Origin: CAWAMR01 sp963783095
Lineage (GTDB): Bacteria > Planctomycetota > Planctomycetia > Gemmatales > Gemmataceae
Assembly (NCBI GenBank): GCA_963783095.1
Contig: CAWAMR010000002.1
Location: forward strand, 124,001 to 188,000
Length of the DNA stretch: 64,000 nt
Reading direction: 5' to 3'
Shown here: positions 9,387-21,467 of the stretch, one piece after another
Numbering within the stretch: the stretch's first letter is position 1
Layout of the letters: every line of letters begins with the position of its first letter
Position numbers and translations under genes: made by a program
Notes under the pieces: model-generated
Databases searched by the model: none
Seen by the model: the letters and a program-made list of their open reading frames with translations, nothing else
What the model was told of the DNA's origin: nothing

Positions 9387-9727
9387 GTGCATGACTCCGT
9401 TAATGCGGACAAGCATCTACTGAACACGATAAATCAGCATGGGTTGAAATGCTATCTCTGCTTTCCCACCAATTCTCGGCCTGCTTTCCCAAATAGGCGA
9501 CCACCAACGTGTGGCCGAATTGAGCCAGCGTCAAGGTGTCGGTGTCGCAACTGCTCCACAACTCGCTCACCGACACCAAATCCTGCAATTCAGTCGTTGC
9601 CCCGTGACCGGGTTCTGTGGTTCATCATGGTTCCACTGCCTGCGAAATGCTCTTGCCGATTTTCCGGGTCAGCCGATACAATCCCCCCCTCTTCACAAAA
9701 AGAATGAATTTCACGGAGGGTCTGATT
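9387..9727. other. Decayed accessory DNA
   Basis: A 340-base stretch with no intact gene. The minus strand contains a plausible coding-like segment at about 9440-9590 (SELWSSCDTDTLTLAQFGH), possibly the eroded gene upstream of the 9386 fragment, but I cannot name it. No tRNA, terminal inverted repeats or transposase is seen. Confidence 0.35.
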
Positions 9728-10003
9728 ATGGCAGCGAAAGCCAAGCCACTTCCCCGGGACATCGGTAAAGTTCTAGTACCGGCGAAACTACTTGCCACGT
9801 TGGGTTGCTTTCTCAACTCGCTGCACAATCCGATCATTAACGAAGCTGCAGAACGTGCTCTGTCCCGCAAAAGCGGCCCTACCGCTGGGCGAGTAACCCC
9901 GGACGACATCTTGCAGGCGTCCCAAAGTGTCCTGTCGTCCTCCTTGACTGGACTCGCCGACCTTTTATGTGGGACCAGCCATGCCCGAAAAAAAGCATCG
10001 TGA
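9728..10003 (+). CDS. Small hypothetical protein preceding a TIR gene
   Basis: A 91-residue protein starting at an ATG seven bases after GGAGGG. It begins with a basic N-terminus (AAKAKPLPRDIGKV) and a hydrophobic helix (LLATLGCFLNSL), then a mixed segment (TPDDILQASQSVLSSS). I recognise no family. Its last 23 bases overlap the start of the second TIR gene, so the two are probably translated together. It could be a regulatory or inhibitory partner of the TIR protein; that is inference from the overlap only. Confidence 0.6.
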   Translation: MAAKAKPLPRDIGKVLVPAKLLATLGCFLNSLHNPIINEAAERALSRKSGPTAGRVTPDDILQASQSVLSSSLTGLADLLCGTSHARKKAS

Positions 10004-10607
10004 CCTTCATTTCAATATGAAAGCGGCAAACGAAGTTGACGTGCAAACCAGCGCGCGGATTTTCAAACCATTCGCGAGCGGTTGGAGCAACTCGCTGAGT
10101 GTTTTGCAAGCAACGACACTGATCGCCCCGACAAACTTCTCGATATTGTTGAACGCAAGCATGTTCTGCTGGCCGCCGAAAGGCTATTCGCGTCGGATCC
10201 GGCGGAGCAAGTCCTGCTTGACCCGGGCACGGCTTTTTTCTCAGTTACTCGACGAATGATGAGGACTTCGCCCGCGAACTCGCAGCCAATCTAAAGGCAG
10301 AAGGCGTAGAGGGCTTTCTCGCGCCCTGTCCATCACACCTGGATCCTCATGGCCGGATGAGATATGGCAAGCAATCCGCAGTTGTCGCGTCTTTGTACTC
10401 GTGGTTACGGCGGACGCAATCAAGAGCAAGTGGTGCTTGCTCGAAATCGGGGCCGCCCTGGGACTAAAAAAGCCCATTATCGCCGCACAGCGTCATAACA
10501 GAAAGCTGCCGGACGTACTGAAGACGGTCCAGGCAATGAAGGTCCAGACGCAAGAACAACAAGCAAGCTTGGTTCAGCAGATCAAGAAAATGTGCTTCAC
10601 TACCTAA
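9981..10607 (+). CDS. TIR-domain protein with N-terminal helical region (about three frameshifts)
   Basis: Begins MPEKKHRDLHFNMKAANEVD. A predicted helical region follows in a second frame (ERLEQLAECFASNDTDRPDK). The TIR domain is in a third frame: AFFLSYSTNDEDFARELAAN near 10232, then after another shift near 10325 SITPGSSWPDEIWQAI, VFVLVVTADAIKSKWCLLEI and GAALGLKKPIIA. The glutamate in WCLLEIG matches the NADase glutamate of catalytic TIRs. The repaired protein is about 205 residues. Shifts lie in or near homopolymers (TTTTTT at 10235), so errors are likely, though decay cannot be excluded in this eroded patch. A defence or NAD-cleaving role is inference. Confidence 0.7.
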
Positions 10608-10897
10608 ACGGAGCCGTGACCGGGGTACAGAAAGTTGCATTGCGCCACCGCCGGGATTTCAATGATCCGATTGATAACCCGATCGGTGCGGTCTTTCCGC
10701 CAAAGGAGGTAGTCTGCCCAGACCCAAGACGCTCCAAGTCATCTATGAATGGGTGTCCTGTTTGTAAACACTGTTAAGGTCTGATTCGCCACTGCCATAT
10801 CATCTCCTGCAGCAAGGTTTGGACTCTGAGCGAGAATTTCGGAGAATAAGCCGAGCGGTGAAAGGATCCTCTTGCGCTCACAAGTAAATGGATGAAC

Positions 10898-13717
<2,820 letters not shown>

Positions 13718-13746
13718 GACAGCATTTATTCTAACACAAGACACAC

Positions 13747-13875
13747 TAACCACCAAGTCACAGAGGACACAGAGAAGATAAATACCTGAATAGCAACGAG
13801 AGAATTCGATATGCGTGGAACGGTGCCGCAAGTTTTCCTTTTTCTTCTCTGTGTTCTCTGTGACTCTGTGGTTAA
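13747..13875. repeat. Long inverted repeat with CTCTGTG-word arms
   Basis: Left arm about 13747-13780 (AACCACCAAGTCACAGAGGA and onwards) pairs with right arm about 13838-13875 (CTCTGTGACTCTGTGGTTAA at its end). Each arm contains near-tandem copies of a short CTCTGTG-like word. It fills most of the 383-base gap between the Hsp70 gene and the secreted protein, and nothing else is recognised in that gap. Confidence 0.8.
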
Positions 13876-14100
13876 TATGTCTTGCGAACGATTTCGTTAC
13901 CTTCATCGTATTCACAAAAGGACAACATTCGGATGCTCCCTGCGCAGCAATCCACAACCTGAACGGTAGCGTTTCAAAAATCGCCCTTTGCCAGATGGAC
14001 ATTTTGAGTGTACAGTAATCGGTTGATGGATTTGTCGATTTACGGCGATGCCCTCCGCGATCGCATAACCTGATAGCCCTATTTTTCGGAGATTTTGAAA

Positions 14101-14757
14101 ATGAAGCGATTTCTCGGTCTGACTTTGATGACTTTGCTGGTAGGCTCGTTCTCCTTGACCGCGCAAGAAAAGAAAGCCCCTCCCAAGGAGGCTCCGAAAG
14201 AGACTCCCAAAGTAGCCCCGAACCCTAAAGAGGTTCCCCCCGCAGGCTCGGGGGAATTCTATCCGCTGAAGAAAGACAATACCTGGACCTATGAAGTTTC
14301 CGGCGGCGAGATCACCGTCAAGTGTGTCGGCATGGAAAAGATCGGTGATGTGGAATGCTACAAGCTGGAAACGACCGCCAACGGCAAGGTTTCGGCAACC
14401 GAGCATGTGAAGGTGATGAAGGATGGGATTTATCGGTATGCCGTGAACGGTGTGAAACCCGATATGCCGATCAAATTCTTGGCGTTGCCCGCTGAGGACA
14501 AGGTAGCCTGGTCCATCGACACGAAGGTTCAGGGCCAGCCAATCACAGGAAATTTCACCATCAAGAAAGAAGACGTGACTGTTGGAGGCACCAACTACAA
14601 GGCCACCCTGGTGGAGAGCAACAATCTGAAAATTGGCGGCATGGAAACCAGCATCAAGCAATGGTTTGCGCCGGATGTCGGGATCGTGAAACTCGATTTC
14701 AAACTCGGTGGACAAGATGCCGAATTGAAACTGAAGAAGTTTGAACCAGGAAAATGA
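14101..14757 (+). CDS. Secreted conserved hypothetical protein
   Basis: A 218-residue protein with a clear signal peptide (MKRFLGLTLMTLLVGSFSLT, cleavage after TAQ). A Lys/Pro/Glu-rich linker follows (KKAPPKEAPKETPKVAPNPK), then a beta-rich domain beginning FYPLKKDNTWTYEV and ending ETSIKQWFAPDVGIVKLDF. That last block resembles domains in which a transparent periplasmic scaffold follows 'NTWTY' openings, common in Planctomycetes and Bacteroidetes, with no known activity. The ATG at 14101 is preferred over a TTG two codons upstream. It sits directly before an intergenic hairpin and pyrF. Confidence 0.75.
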   Translation: MKRFLGLTLMTLLVGSFSLTAQEKKAPPKEAPKETPKVAPNPKEVPPAGSGEFYPLKKDNTWTYEVSGGEITVKCVGMEKIGDVECYKLETTANGKVSATEHVKVMKDGIYRYAVNGVKPDMPIKFLALPAEDKVAWSIDTKVQGQPITGNFTIKKEDVTVGGTNYKATLVESNNLKIGGMETSIKQWFAPDVGIVKLDFKLGGQDAELKLKKFEPGK

Positions 14758-14758
14758 A

Positions 14759-14863
14759 TTTAGTTTTCAGTTTTCAGTTTTCAGTGTTCAGTTAAAGACC
14801 AATGATAACGGTTTGAGAATTGATCTTTACCTGAAAACTGAAAACTGAAAACTGAAAACTAAA
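14759..14863. repeat. Inverted repeat with heptamer-repeat arms (TTTTCAG/CTGAAAA)
   Basis: The left arm (14759-14794) is tandem AGTTTTC; the right arm (14831-14863) is tandem CTGAAAA. The element fills the whole 108-nt gap between two genes, and its right foot ends two bases before the pyrF start codon. There is no room for a normal Shine-Dalgarno outside the stem. It could be a terminator-like or translation-controlling hairpin for pyrF. Confidence 0.85.
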
Positions 14864-14865
14864 CG

Positions 14866-15774
14866 ATGCAATCGTTTCCCGACCGACTTGCCGAAGCTGT
14901 CCGCGCCAAGGGTAACCCCCTTTGCGTGGGCATAGACCCGCGCTGGGAATCGCTCCCTCAACTCTTGCGGGCCAAGCACAATGACGGTTCCTTACGCGGC
15001 GTCGCTCGTGCCTACGAGGAATTTGGTCTGCGCGTTTTGGATCTGGTCGCAGCGGTTGTACCGGTTGTGAAACCGCAGGCAGCGTTCTTCGAAGCCTGCG
15101 GCCCGGAAGGTTTTAGTGCACTTCGTAAGATTCTCCATCGTGCCCGCGAATTGGGCCTAATCACGATCTTGGATGCCAAGCGCGGCGACATCGCATCGAC
15201 GGCAACGGCCTATGCTGATGCAGCCTTCGCAGGTGTAACCATCGATTCTCGATTGCATCCGGTCTGGGATGCAGACGCATTGACGGTCAATCCGTATCTG
15301 GGTCGCGATGCGATGGAGCCGTTCATCGAAAGCGCCCGGCGGTCGGGACGAGGCTTATTTGTCCTGGTACGAACGAGCAATCCCGGGGCGGGATTGTTTC
15401 AGGATCTCGATTGCGGAGGCCGGCCCCTCTACGAGCATGTCGCACAGGCTGTGGGAGCATGGAATCGAGAAAACCTCGGAGAGTGCGGGCTTGGCGATGT
15501 CGGTGCCGTCGTCGGGGCCACCCACCCGATGGAACTCCAGCGCTTGCGTCAACTCTTGCCGGATGTATGGTTCCTGGTTCCGGGCTATGGGACACAGGGA
15601 GGCACTGCAAGTGATGTGGCGGGTGCGTTTCGCAAGGATGGTTTGGGGGCGATTATCAACAGTTCGCGCGGCATCACATTTCCGTTTCAGGCGAGCGATC
15701 CAAATTGGGAACGAGCTATTGCGACGGCAACAGCGGAAACGATCGAGGCACTGAAGAAGGTGCAATTGGGGTAA
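14866..15774 (+). CDS. pyrF: Orotidine 5'-phosphate decarboxylase
   Basis: Final step of de novo UMP synthesis. The 302-residue protein is the long subtype 2 form found in Actinobacteria and planctomycetes. It has the active-site signature ILDAKRGDIASTATAYADA (Asp-Lys pair, about residues 102-120), the N-terminal NPLCVGIDPRWESL, and the phosphate-binding C-terminal segment GLGAIINSSRGITFPF. Two catalytic Asp residues flank the Lys as expected. It is intact, with no frameshift. The start codon lies at the base of a long hairpin, so translation may depend on RNA folding. A converging methyltransferase gene ends 50 bases downstream. Confidence 0.95.
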   Translation: MQSFPDRLAEAVRAKGNPLCVGIDPRWESLPQLLRAKHNDGSLRGVARAYEEFGLRVLDLVAAVVPVVKPQAAFFEACGPEGFSALRKILHRARELGLITILDAKRGDIASTATAYADAAFAGVTIDSRLHPVWDADALTVNPYLGRDAMEPFIESARRSGRGLFVLVRTSNPGAGLFQDLDCGGRPLYEHVAQAVGAWNRENLGECGLGDVGAVVGATHPMELQRLRQLLPDVWFLVPGYGTQGGTASDVAGAFRKDGLGAIINSSRGITFPFQASDPNWERAIATATAETIEALKKVQLG

Positions 15775-15823
15775 ACTCACTAATCGCTAAAACGGTTGGA
15801 AGGCGCACCATCATTGTTTTGCT

Positions 15824-16762
15824 TCACGATGTCGTAGCGTCCGATTTGGCTGCTGTGAGCGATTCAATCCGCTGCTCGACGAGTAGTAGTTCCTCAGCAC
15901 ATCGAGCGACAGAACCAGTTAGTATAATCCAATTCAACAATGAGTCATCGTCCGAATATGCTTCTTCGGCCCACTCCGCCCTTTTTCGTGCAAGATTGGC
16001 CAGTTTGAGTCGCAACTGCGATTGTATTTCCTTTAGCATCCCGACTGGATCGATATTCTTCGCATGCTTTACCAGCACTCGAAAGACACCCACTGATTTC
16101 GGATGATTCGAGGGTGCTACCTCGAAACCGCCCTCTCGCAGTATTGCTTCCACTTCCTCCAGTTTCCAGTTTATCGCGATTGCCTCCGGCTCACCGACAG
16201 GAAGTTCCTCCATATCGATCACGCATACACGGCCGACATCCTCGGTTATCACCTTGTTGAATATCGAAAACAATTCGGGGTATTTATGAGGCGGAAGCTC
16301 ATGAAGTGTGTTGCTCAGCACAACGAGGTCGACTGTGGAATGCCACTCAAGTGGAATGTGCCATACCTCGCCCACTCGATACTCAACACTATGAAGCTTG
16401 CCTTTTGCGATGGTTACTTTGCGTGCGCGGCCAATATGTTGAGAACTATGATCGATGCCGAAATAGGCTATTTTGTTGGCTCCCCCACTTAGATTATTCG
16501 CCAAATGCGATGCTAACCCGCCGACCCCACAACAAGCATCCAGAATTCGAAACTGCGGCCTCGGGTGTCCTCCTAGAACATCCGCGATCGCAGTTATGAT
16601 CGCATCTTCCCGGATTGCTGTACGAGTTGATTCGTCTGCGACTCCTGGCAACCCTGCATAGCGGCGAAGACATTCTTGAAGACTCAAGAGAGCCTCAAAG
16701 TCAAGTCGCCGCAAATCCTCAGTTAGACGACGTACTGGCTCTTCATTCGGCTTCGCCGCCAT
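15824..16762 (-). CDS. SAM-dependent methyltransferase linked to TIR-sigma4 gene
   Basis: About 312 residues. The Rossmann methyltransferase core is clear: motif I FRILDACCGVGGLASHLANN (about 100-119), motif II region YFGIDHSSQHIGRARK, and LVVLSNTLHELPPHKY (motif IV/V). A C-terminal region of about 100 residues is helical and charged (RLKLANLARKRAEWAEEAY) and unlike common small-molecule methyltransferases. The ATG at 16762 begins one base after the stop of the TIR-sigma4 gene, so the two are translationally coupled. An in-frame GTG at 16774 is a possible alternative. The substrate is unknown. Confidence 0.8.
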   Translation of the reverse strand: MAAKPNEEPVRRLTEDLRRLDFEALLSLQECLRRYAGLPGVADESTRTAIREDAIITAIADVLGGHPRPQFRILDACCGVGGLASHLANNLSGGANKIAYFGIDHSSQHIGRARKVTIAKGKLHSVEYRVGEVWHIPLEWHSTVDLVVLSNTLHELPPHKYPELFSIFNKVITEDVGRVCVIDMEELPVGEPEAIAINWKLEEVEAILREGGFEVAPSNHPKSVGVFRVLVKHAKNIDPVGMLKEIQSQLRLKLANLARKRAEWAEEAYSDDDSLLNWIILTGSVARCAEELLLVEQRIESLTAAKSDATTS

Positions 16763-16763
16763 A

Positions 16764-17507
16764 TCATGTCTCACTTCTCACGACGGCGTGCAGCCTTAAC
16801 ATGGCTCGACGCAAAAGCCTATGAGCTGCCACCTCAGAGACACCAATCCGGGAAGCCACTTCTTCGAATGTCAACTCGTCAAAATACTTCATCATAATGA
16901 TTTGCCGTTCGCGATCCGACAACATGTCGATAGCTCGACGCAGGTGGTCAAACTGTTCACTGACCTCCAGACCCGATAATGGAGTTTCCTTCGCTACTTC
17001 GATTACTGGTGAAGTAATTCCCGTCCGCTCGCTTTGTCGTCGTGCCTTCCATTCCCGGGATTTCGCTTCGACACGTTCTGCAACCGCTTCCGGTGAAGTG
17101 GAGCGAGCGTCAAGGATTGCCACCGATCGAATTGGTTCTGGTATTGGCGAATCATCAAGATGCGCAGGCAACACTAGGGATCGCTCCTCGCCCAATGCAG
17201 CCTCAAGGATAATCGCTAGTTCATGAGTGCTCTGAACCGATGCCGTATATGCTCCAGAGAGCAATATGAAGACTGTGGGGCATGTCGCCGGGAAGATTGT
17301 TGTTATGATTTCATCGCGACTTTGTCCCCAGAACTCTGGAGGAGTTGAATACGGATCGAATACTCTTAAATGCAAACTCTTCAGCTTGTTTGCAAGCAGT
17401 TTTACCCATTCCGTATCTTCTGCCGCGTATGACAAGAACACGTCCCAACTGCCATCGACATCCTTCGTCGATGGGATTGTTTTTTTCGCTTGGGATAACT
17501 CGTTCAT
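16764..17507 (-). CDS. TIR-like domain fused to sigma-70 region 4 DNA-binding domain
   Basis: A 247-residue protein. Residues about 20-150 form a TIR fold: WDVFLSYAAEDTEWVKLLAN, then FDPYSTPPEFWGQSRDEI, PTVFILLSGAYTASVQSTHE with a glutamate in the position used by catalytic TIRs (STHELAIILEAAL). After an Arg/Glu linker, residues about 183-245 match sigma-70 region 4: AIDMLSDRERQIIMMKYFDE, LTFEEVASRIGVSEVAAHRL, LRRAMLRL. There is no region 2, so it is not a complete sigma factor. The start follows GGGAGAG. It lies between a small lipoprotein gene and a coupled methyltransferase. It looks like a DNA-binding TIR protein; regulatory or defence roles are both conceivable. Confidence 0.85.
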   Translation of the reverse strand: MNELSQAKKTIPSTKDVDGSWDVFLSYAAEDTEWVKLLANKLKSLHLRVFDPYSTPPEFWGQSRDEIITTIFPATCPTVFILLSGAYTASVQSTHELAIILEAALGEERSLVLPAHLDDSPIPEPIRSVAILDARSTSPEAVAERVEAKSREWKARRQSERTGITSPVIEVAKETPLSGLEVSEQFDHLRRAIDMLSDRERQIIMMKYFDELTFEEVASRIGVSEVAAHRLLRRAMLRLHAVVRSET

Positions 17508-17558
17508 CGTACTCTCCCGACTGAATCCGACATTGTTATTATCGGCTGAACCCCTAGA

Positions 17559-17771
17559 TCAGCAAGGAACGATCTCCACTTTCTTGATTCGGACCTCCGA
17601 ATCGCTGACTTGTTCAACGAGAACGGTAACATTCGCAAAGCCTTTAGGGAGGCTGATGCGTGCATTCGAATCCGTTGTTCGAACAATCAATTCGTTTTTC
17701 AGTTTCGTGCACCCAGAGTTCAATAGGTGTGTAGATAAGATAATCACAGCAAACGCGACATGATGAATCAT
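17559..17771 (-). CDS. Small putative lipoprotein heading the TIR-sigma4 operon
   Basis: A 70-residue protein with a short hydrophobic leader and lipobox-like LLNSGC (Cys near residue 21). The remainder is a compact beta-like segment (NELIVRTTDSNARISLPKGF). It is 51 bases upstream of the TIR-sigma4 start, on the same strand. I do not recognise the family. The reality of the gene rests on the lipobox, the co-orientation and the absence of a competing frame. Confidence 0.5.
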   Translation of the reverse strand: MIHHVAFAVIILSTHLLNSGCTKLKNELIVRTTDSNARISLPKGFANVTVLVEQVSDSEVRIKKVEIVPC

Positions 17772-17825
17772 GAGGATTTAGGGAAATCGGTCAAGTGGGA
17801 ATGTGGGATTATCCAAATGGCCATC

Positions 17826-20777
17826 TCACTGTCCTCTTGGGCGCTCTTTAGGAAACGGAAGCACATCAGTACCCTTCGACCGCGGCGCGTTTCCCTTGCC
17901 GACATTCTCAGCCTTTTTGAGCATCATTTCGGCACCAACTGAGTCGCCAGTCTCGCGCAATACCTGCGCCAGATCCCGATAGGCCATCCCCAGAAAGGGA
18001 CGCGCGCCGCCGAGCCGGGAATCGCTTTGCCAGAGCGCCTCCACGCGCTCGATTCCCGACTGGATCAGTTTCGCGCCTCGACCAAATCACCGAGTTCGGC
18101 CCAAGTCGCGTCCCAGTGCGCGTTCCATCAGTCCCAGCCAAAGACGATAGCCGATGACCTGGGGGTAGTTTTTCACCAGTTGGCTCTGCTGGCCCACCGC
18201 ATGCGCGATGACACTTTTCCGCTTCCTTCCACTCGCCGCATCGTACCATTTCATGCCGAGTTGATCCAAATAGCGGGCGTGCGCTGCTGCATATTCCGGG
18301 ACCGCGGGATACTGAGCCACCAGTTCTCCCGAAAGGCTAACACTTTCCTGGAGATAGCCGCGCGTCTTCGCTGCCGATTCCGAGGAAGCTCTTGGCCCTC
18401 CCGGCCCCGGTCGATCCACTCGTGCCAGTGCTTCGCACAAGTCGAGGCGGTAGTCGGGCATGTGCGGGAAATCGCGAACCAGCTTGCGAAACAGTTCCAG
18501 GTCGTCCTCGGGGTTCGATGGTTGCCGGTGCATCGGACCCATTGGCAAATCCCGAAGACAGCACGCCAGGAGATGCCGATATTCCGGAACATTCGGATAC
18601 TCCTGCACCAACTGATTCAGTAAATTCACGGCCCGGGCCGCAGCGTGCATCGACCCAGGCTCCGAATCCGGAGGCGCTGGACCGCCGGGTCTGTCCCTGT
18701 GTGAGCCCTTGGGTTCGGAATCACCCCAGCCCTTCTTTTTGCTGAAGTGAGGCCCCCTCCCCTGGTCCGCTGGCCCATGTCCGGCTTCCTTCGGAGAACC
18801 CGAGTTGCGCACGAAGAAGTCCCGCTGGGCCAGTGCATAATAGGAGCAGGCCAGTTCATAACGACACTCGGGTCGCTGCGCCAAGTCGGAAGGAAGCCCT
18901 TCCAAAAGCTGCACGGCTTGCTCTTGCGTTTGCCTGGCCTCGTCGTGTTGATGGAATAGCCGAAGCGTGCGTGCCAATTCGTTGTAGACTCGTGCCCTCG
19001 CGATAATATGGGCGATGTCTACCGGGTCAGTCGGCAGATGTTGATAGAAATCGAGGGCTCGTCGATAGGCGGCCACGCTCTCCGGGAAACGACCCAGACG
19101 CCGGGAGATGTCGCCGATCCGATGATTGGCCTCTGCTGCCTGGGGCTGAAGCTTCGAGTACTGGCCGGCCGAGTCGGCGATCCGCTGATAAGTTTGCAGC
19201 AAGTCTTCGAGCAACGGCACCACTTCGGGCGGCAGAACGGGGTGCGTCGGGATCTCCACGCCGGCAGCGATGTCCGGGGCAACCACCAGACGATTCGGAG
19301 CGAAGCGTTCGTAAGTCCGATTGAGCGAGCCTAGCGCCAGGGTTGCCATTCGCTCGGCTTCTTCGCGCTGGGTTTGTTCCGAAGCCAGGGCTGCTTTCAT
19401 GTCGATATTGGCCCGGTCGGCGACGCGATTGGCGGCAGCGGTTCGCGTATAAGCGATCACCGAGACCAGCGTGATAGCGATCATCAGCAAGAAAGCGACC
19501 GCGCCGGCAGTTGCCAGGGCGGGATTGCGTCGAGTCCAGCGCCGACAATGTTCCCAGTAAGTCGTCCGTCTGGCCAGTATGGGCCGATCCGCGAGGAATC
19601 GCTGCAAATCTTCCGCAAGCGCTGCTGCCGAGAGATAGCGCTCGGCCGGGTCGCGCGCCAGTGCTTTCAGAACGATCGTCTCAAGGTCGGCAGGAATGCG
19701 CGGGTTGACCTTGCGCGGGCGCAGCGGCGACTCATGAGTAATCTGCTGGATGAGCTGATGCGGCGTAGTTCCGAGAAACGCTGGACGCAGCGTCAACAAT
19801 TCGTACAGGGTCATGCCCAGGCTGTACACGTCGCCACGGGCATCCGAATGGCCTGCGAAGCGTTCCGGGGGAATGTATTTCAAGGTGCCGATCAAGTCGC
19901 CCGACTGGGTCAACCCGACCCCTTCGACAACCTTGGCAACCCCGAAATCGGTTACCCAGATGCTTCCCTGACGATCCAACAACAAGTTCGCCGGCTTGAT
20001 GTCCCGATGAATGACGCCCTGCGAATGCGCATACGCCAGCGCCCCGGCGACCTGAAATCCGATCCGCGCCACACCGAAAAAGAACTGCGGGCTGCCCGGA
20101 AATAAGAGGGACTGGGAATCTGCCAACGGGTCGTCGGACGATGCCGACTTATCCAGCGCTCGACCGTCGGGAGCGGTAGGAGCTGCATCGAGTGCCGGTA
20201 CATCGTGCCACTGCTCGGTCGGGTCGTCATCATGATCGGTGCGCGAGTGGGCATCCCGGATAACGCGATCCAGCCCACGACCCTCGATCAACTGCATCAC
20301 ATAGAAACACAGGCCGTCGCGTTCGCCCACACCAAATACGGGGACGATATTGGTGTGGTGAAGACGTGCAGCGGCCTGTGCTTCCTGATGAAAGCGTTTC
20401 CGCACGTTCTCATTGGCGACCAGATGCGAAGGGAGCACCTTGATGGCGACCCTGCCGCCGAAGCGATTCCTGCTGGGCCTCGTAAACAATTCCCATCCCG
20501 CCGCGGCCAATCTCGCGGATGATTCGGAATTCTCCAAGCTGATTGAGCAGCGGCGGTGAAGTCCCGGCGAGAAACCCGATGGGCAGAGGAGTTTCGCGCT
20601 CCGGTTTCAATCGTTCCATTAACGTGACGGCCGAGAGAATCGCCCGGATTTGCGTCCCCACTGGGGATGACGCCCAACGTATTCCTCGACCGAGGGATGC
20701 TCACCGGCCCGGCGGCGACAGGCAAATTCCTCGGCCAGTTCATCGATGATGTTTTCCGGGCAGGACGGTTCGGTCAT
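17826..20777 (-). CDS. Ser/Thr protein kinase with membrane helix and TPR-like tail (about three frameshifts)
   Basis: Start ATG 20777 overlaps the upstream sigma factor stop by one base. After an N-terminal helical segment with a HPSVEEYVGRHPQW motif typical of planctomycete kinases, the glycine loop GRGGMGIVYEAQQ appears, then VAIKVLPSHLVAN after a shift near 20440. Catalytic HRDIKPANLLLD, DFGVAK and GTLKYIPPERF are intact, with a roughly 55-residue Asp/Pro-rich insert before the catalytic loop. One membrane helix (ATAGAVAFLLMIAITLVSVI) precedes a TPR-like tail of about 450 residues. A shift near 18090 moves the C-terminus into another frame that ends at 17826. Other shift: about 20685. It probably partners the ECF sigma factor. 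Confidence 0.85.
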
Positions 20778-21424
20778 CACTGAGCCTCCCCGGTCTGGCG
20801 CGGTAATGGGTAGTGGTCCACAAGAATCTCCTGGAGCCGGATCAGTGCCCGGATGTGGCGTTTGCTGGCGGCATCCTTGCTAATACCCAGTAGCGCTGCG
20901 ACTTCGTGATTGGCCAGTTCCTCAAAGTGGCGCAAGGCCAGAACTTCCCGATCGAGAGGCTCCATATCATCGAGTGCTGCTCGCAATCGCTCCTGCAACT
21001 CTTGCCGAACCGCGGCCTGGCTGGGAGAGGTTAAATGGCTGACCAGTTGGCCGGCCATCGAATCGACGGAAGCGAAAGTACCATCCGCTTCCGGCAACGA
21101 AATCTCCCGACGAACATCGCGCATCTTCGTTCCCAGTTGGGTGCGCTGAACCATCTGTAGCCGTTGCACCGCGAGAAATCGCAACCAGATGTAGAATGGC
21201 ACGGTCGGAGCGGCGAGATATTCCCCGATCCGGCGCGAGACATCGAGATACGTATCCTGAAGGATATCATCGGGGTTGATCCGCCGGGTCAAGCGCCGGT
21301 CAAGGCGAATGGTGAGCATCCGCCAGAGCCGATCCTGGTAGAGCATGAACAACTCCCCCAAAGGCTGCATATCCCCGGTACGCAGCCGATCGAGTAGAAT
21401 CGCGGTTTTCTCAGTCGCGTCCAT
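20777..21424 (-). CDS. ECF-type sigma factor (planctomycete type)
   Basis: About 215 residues. Region 2: GELFMLYQDRLWRMLTIRLD, RINPDDILQDTYLDVSRRIG and FYIWLRFLAVQRLQMVQRTQ. Region 4: DREVLALRHFEELANHEVAA and LLGISKDAASKRHIRALIRL. This matches the ECF group usually paired with TPR kinases in planctomycetes. The ATG at 21424 follows GGGAGGAG and is preferred to an ATG at 21484, whose extra 20 codons run into the repeat array. The stop overlaps the kinase start (TGATG), so the two are co-translated. Confidence 0.9.
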   Translation of the reverse strand: MDATEKTAILLDRLRTGDMQPLGELFMLYQDRLWRMLTIRLDRRLTRRINPDDILQDTYLDVSRRIGEYLAAPTVPFYIWLRFLAVQRLQMVQRTQLGTKMRDVRREISLPEADGTFASVDSMAGQLVSHLTSPSQAAVRQELQERLRAALDDMEPLDREVLALRHFEELANHEVAALLGISKDAASKRHIRALIRLQEILVDHYPLPRQTGEAQ

Positions 21425-21467
21425 CGGCTCCTCCCGGAGATGAACCCGCGCCGATCGCGAGAGTCTC

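Noticed and set aside
9032..10607. Integrated mobile element
   Set aside because: No transposase, integrase, terminal repeats or target duplication could be found.
14759..14863. Intrinsic terminator
   Set aside because: The stem is long and AT-rich with no following T-run, and it touches the next start codon.
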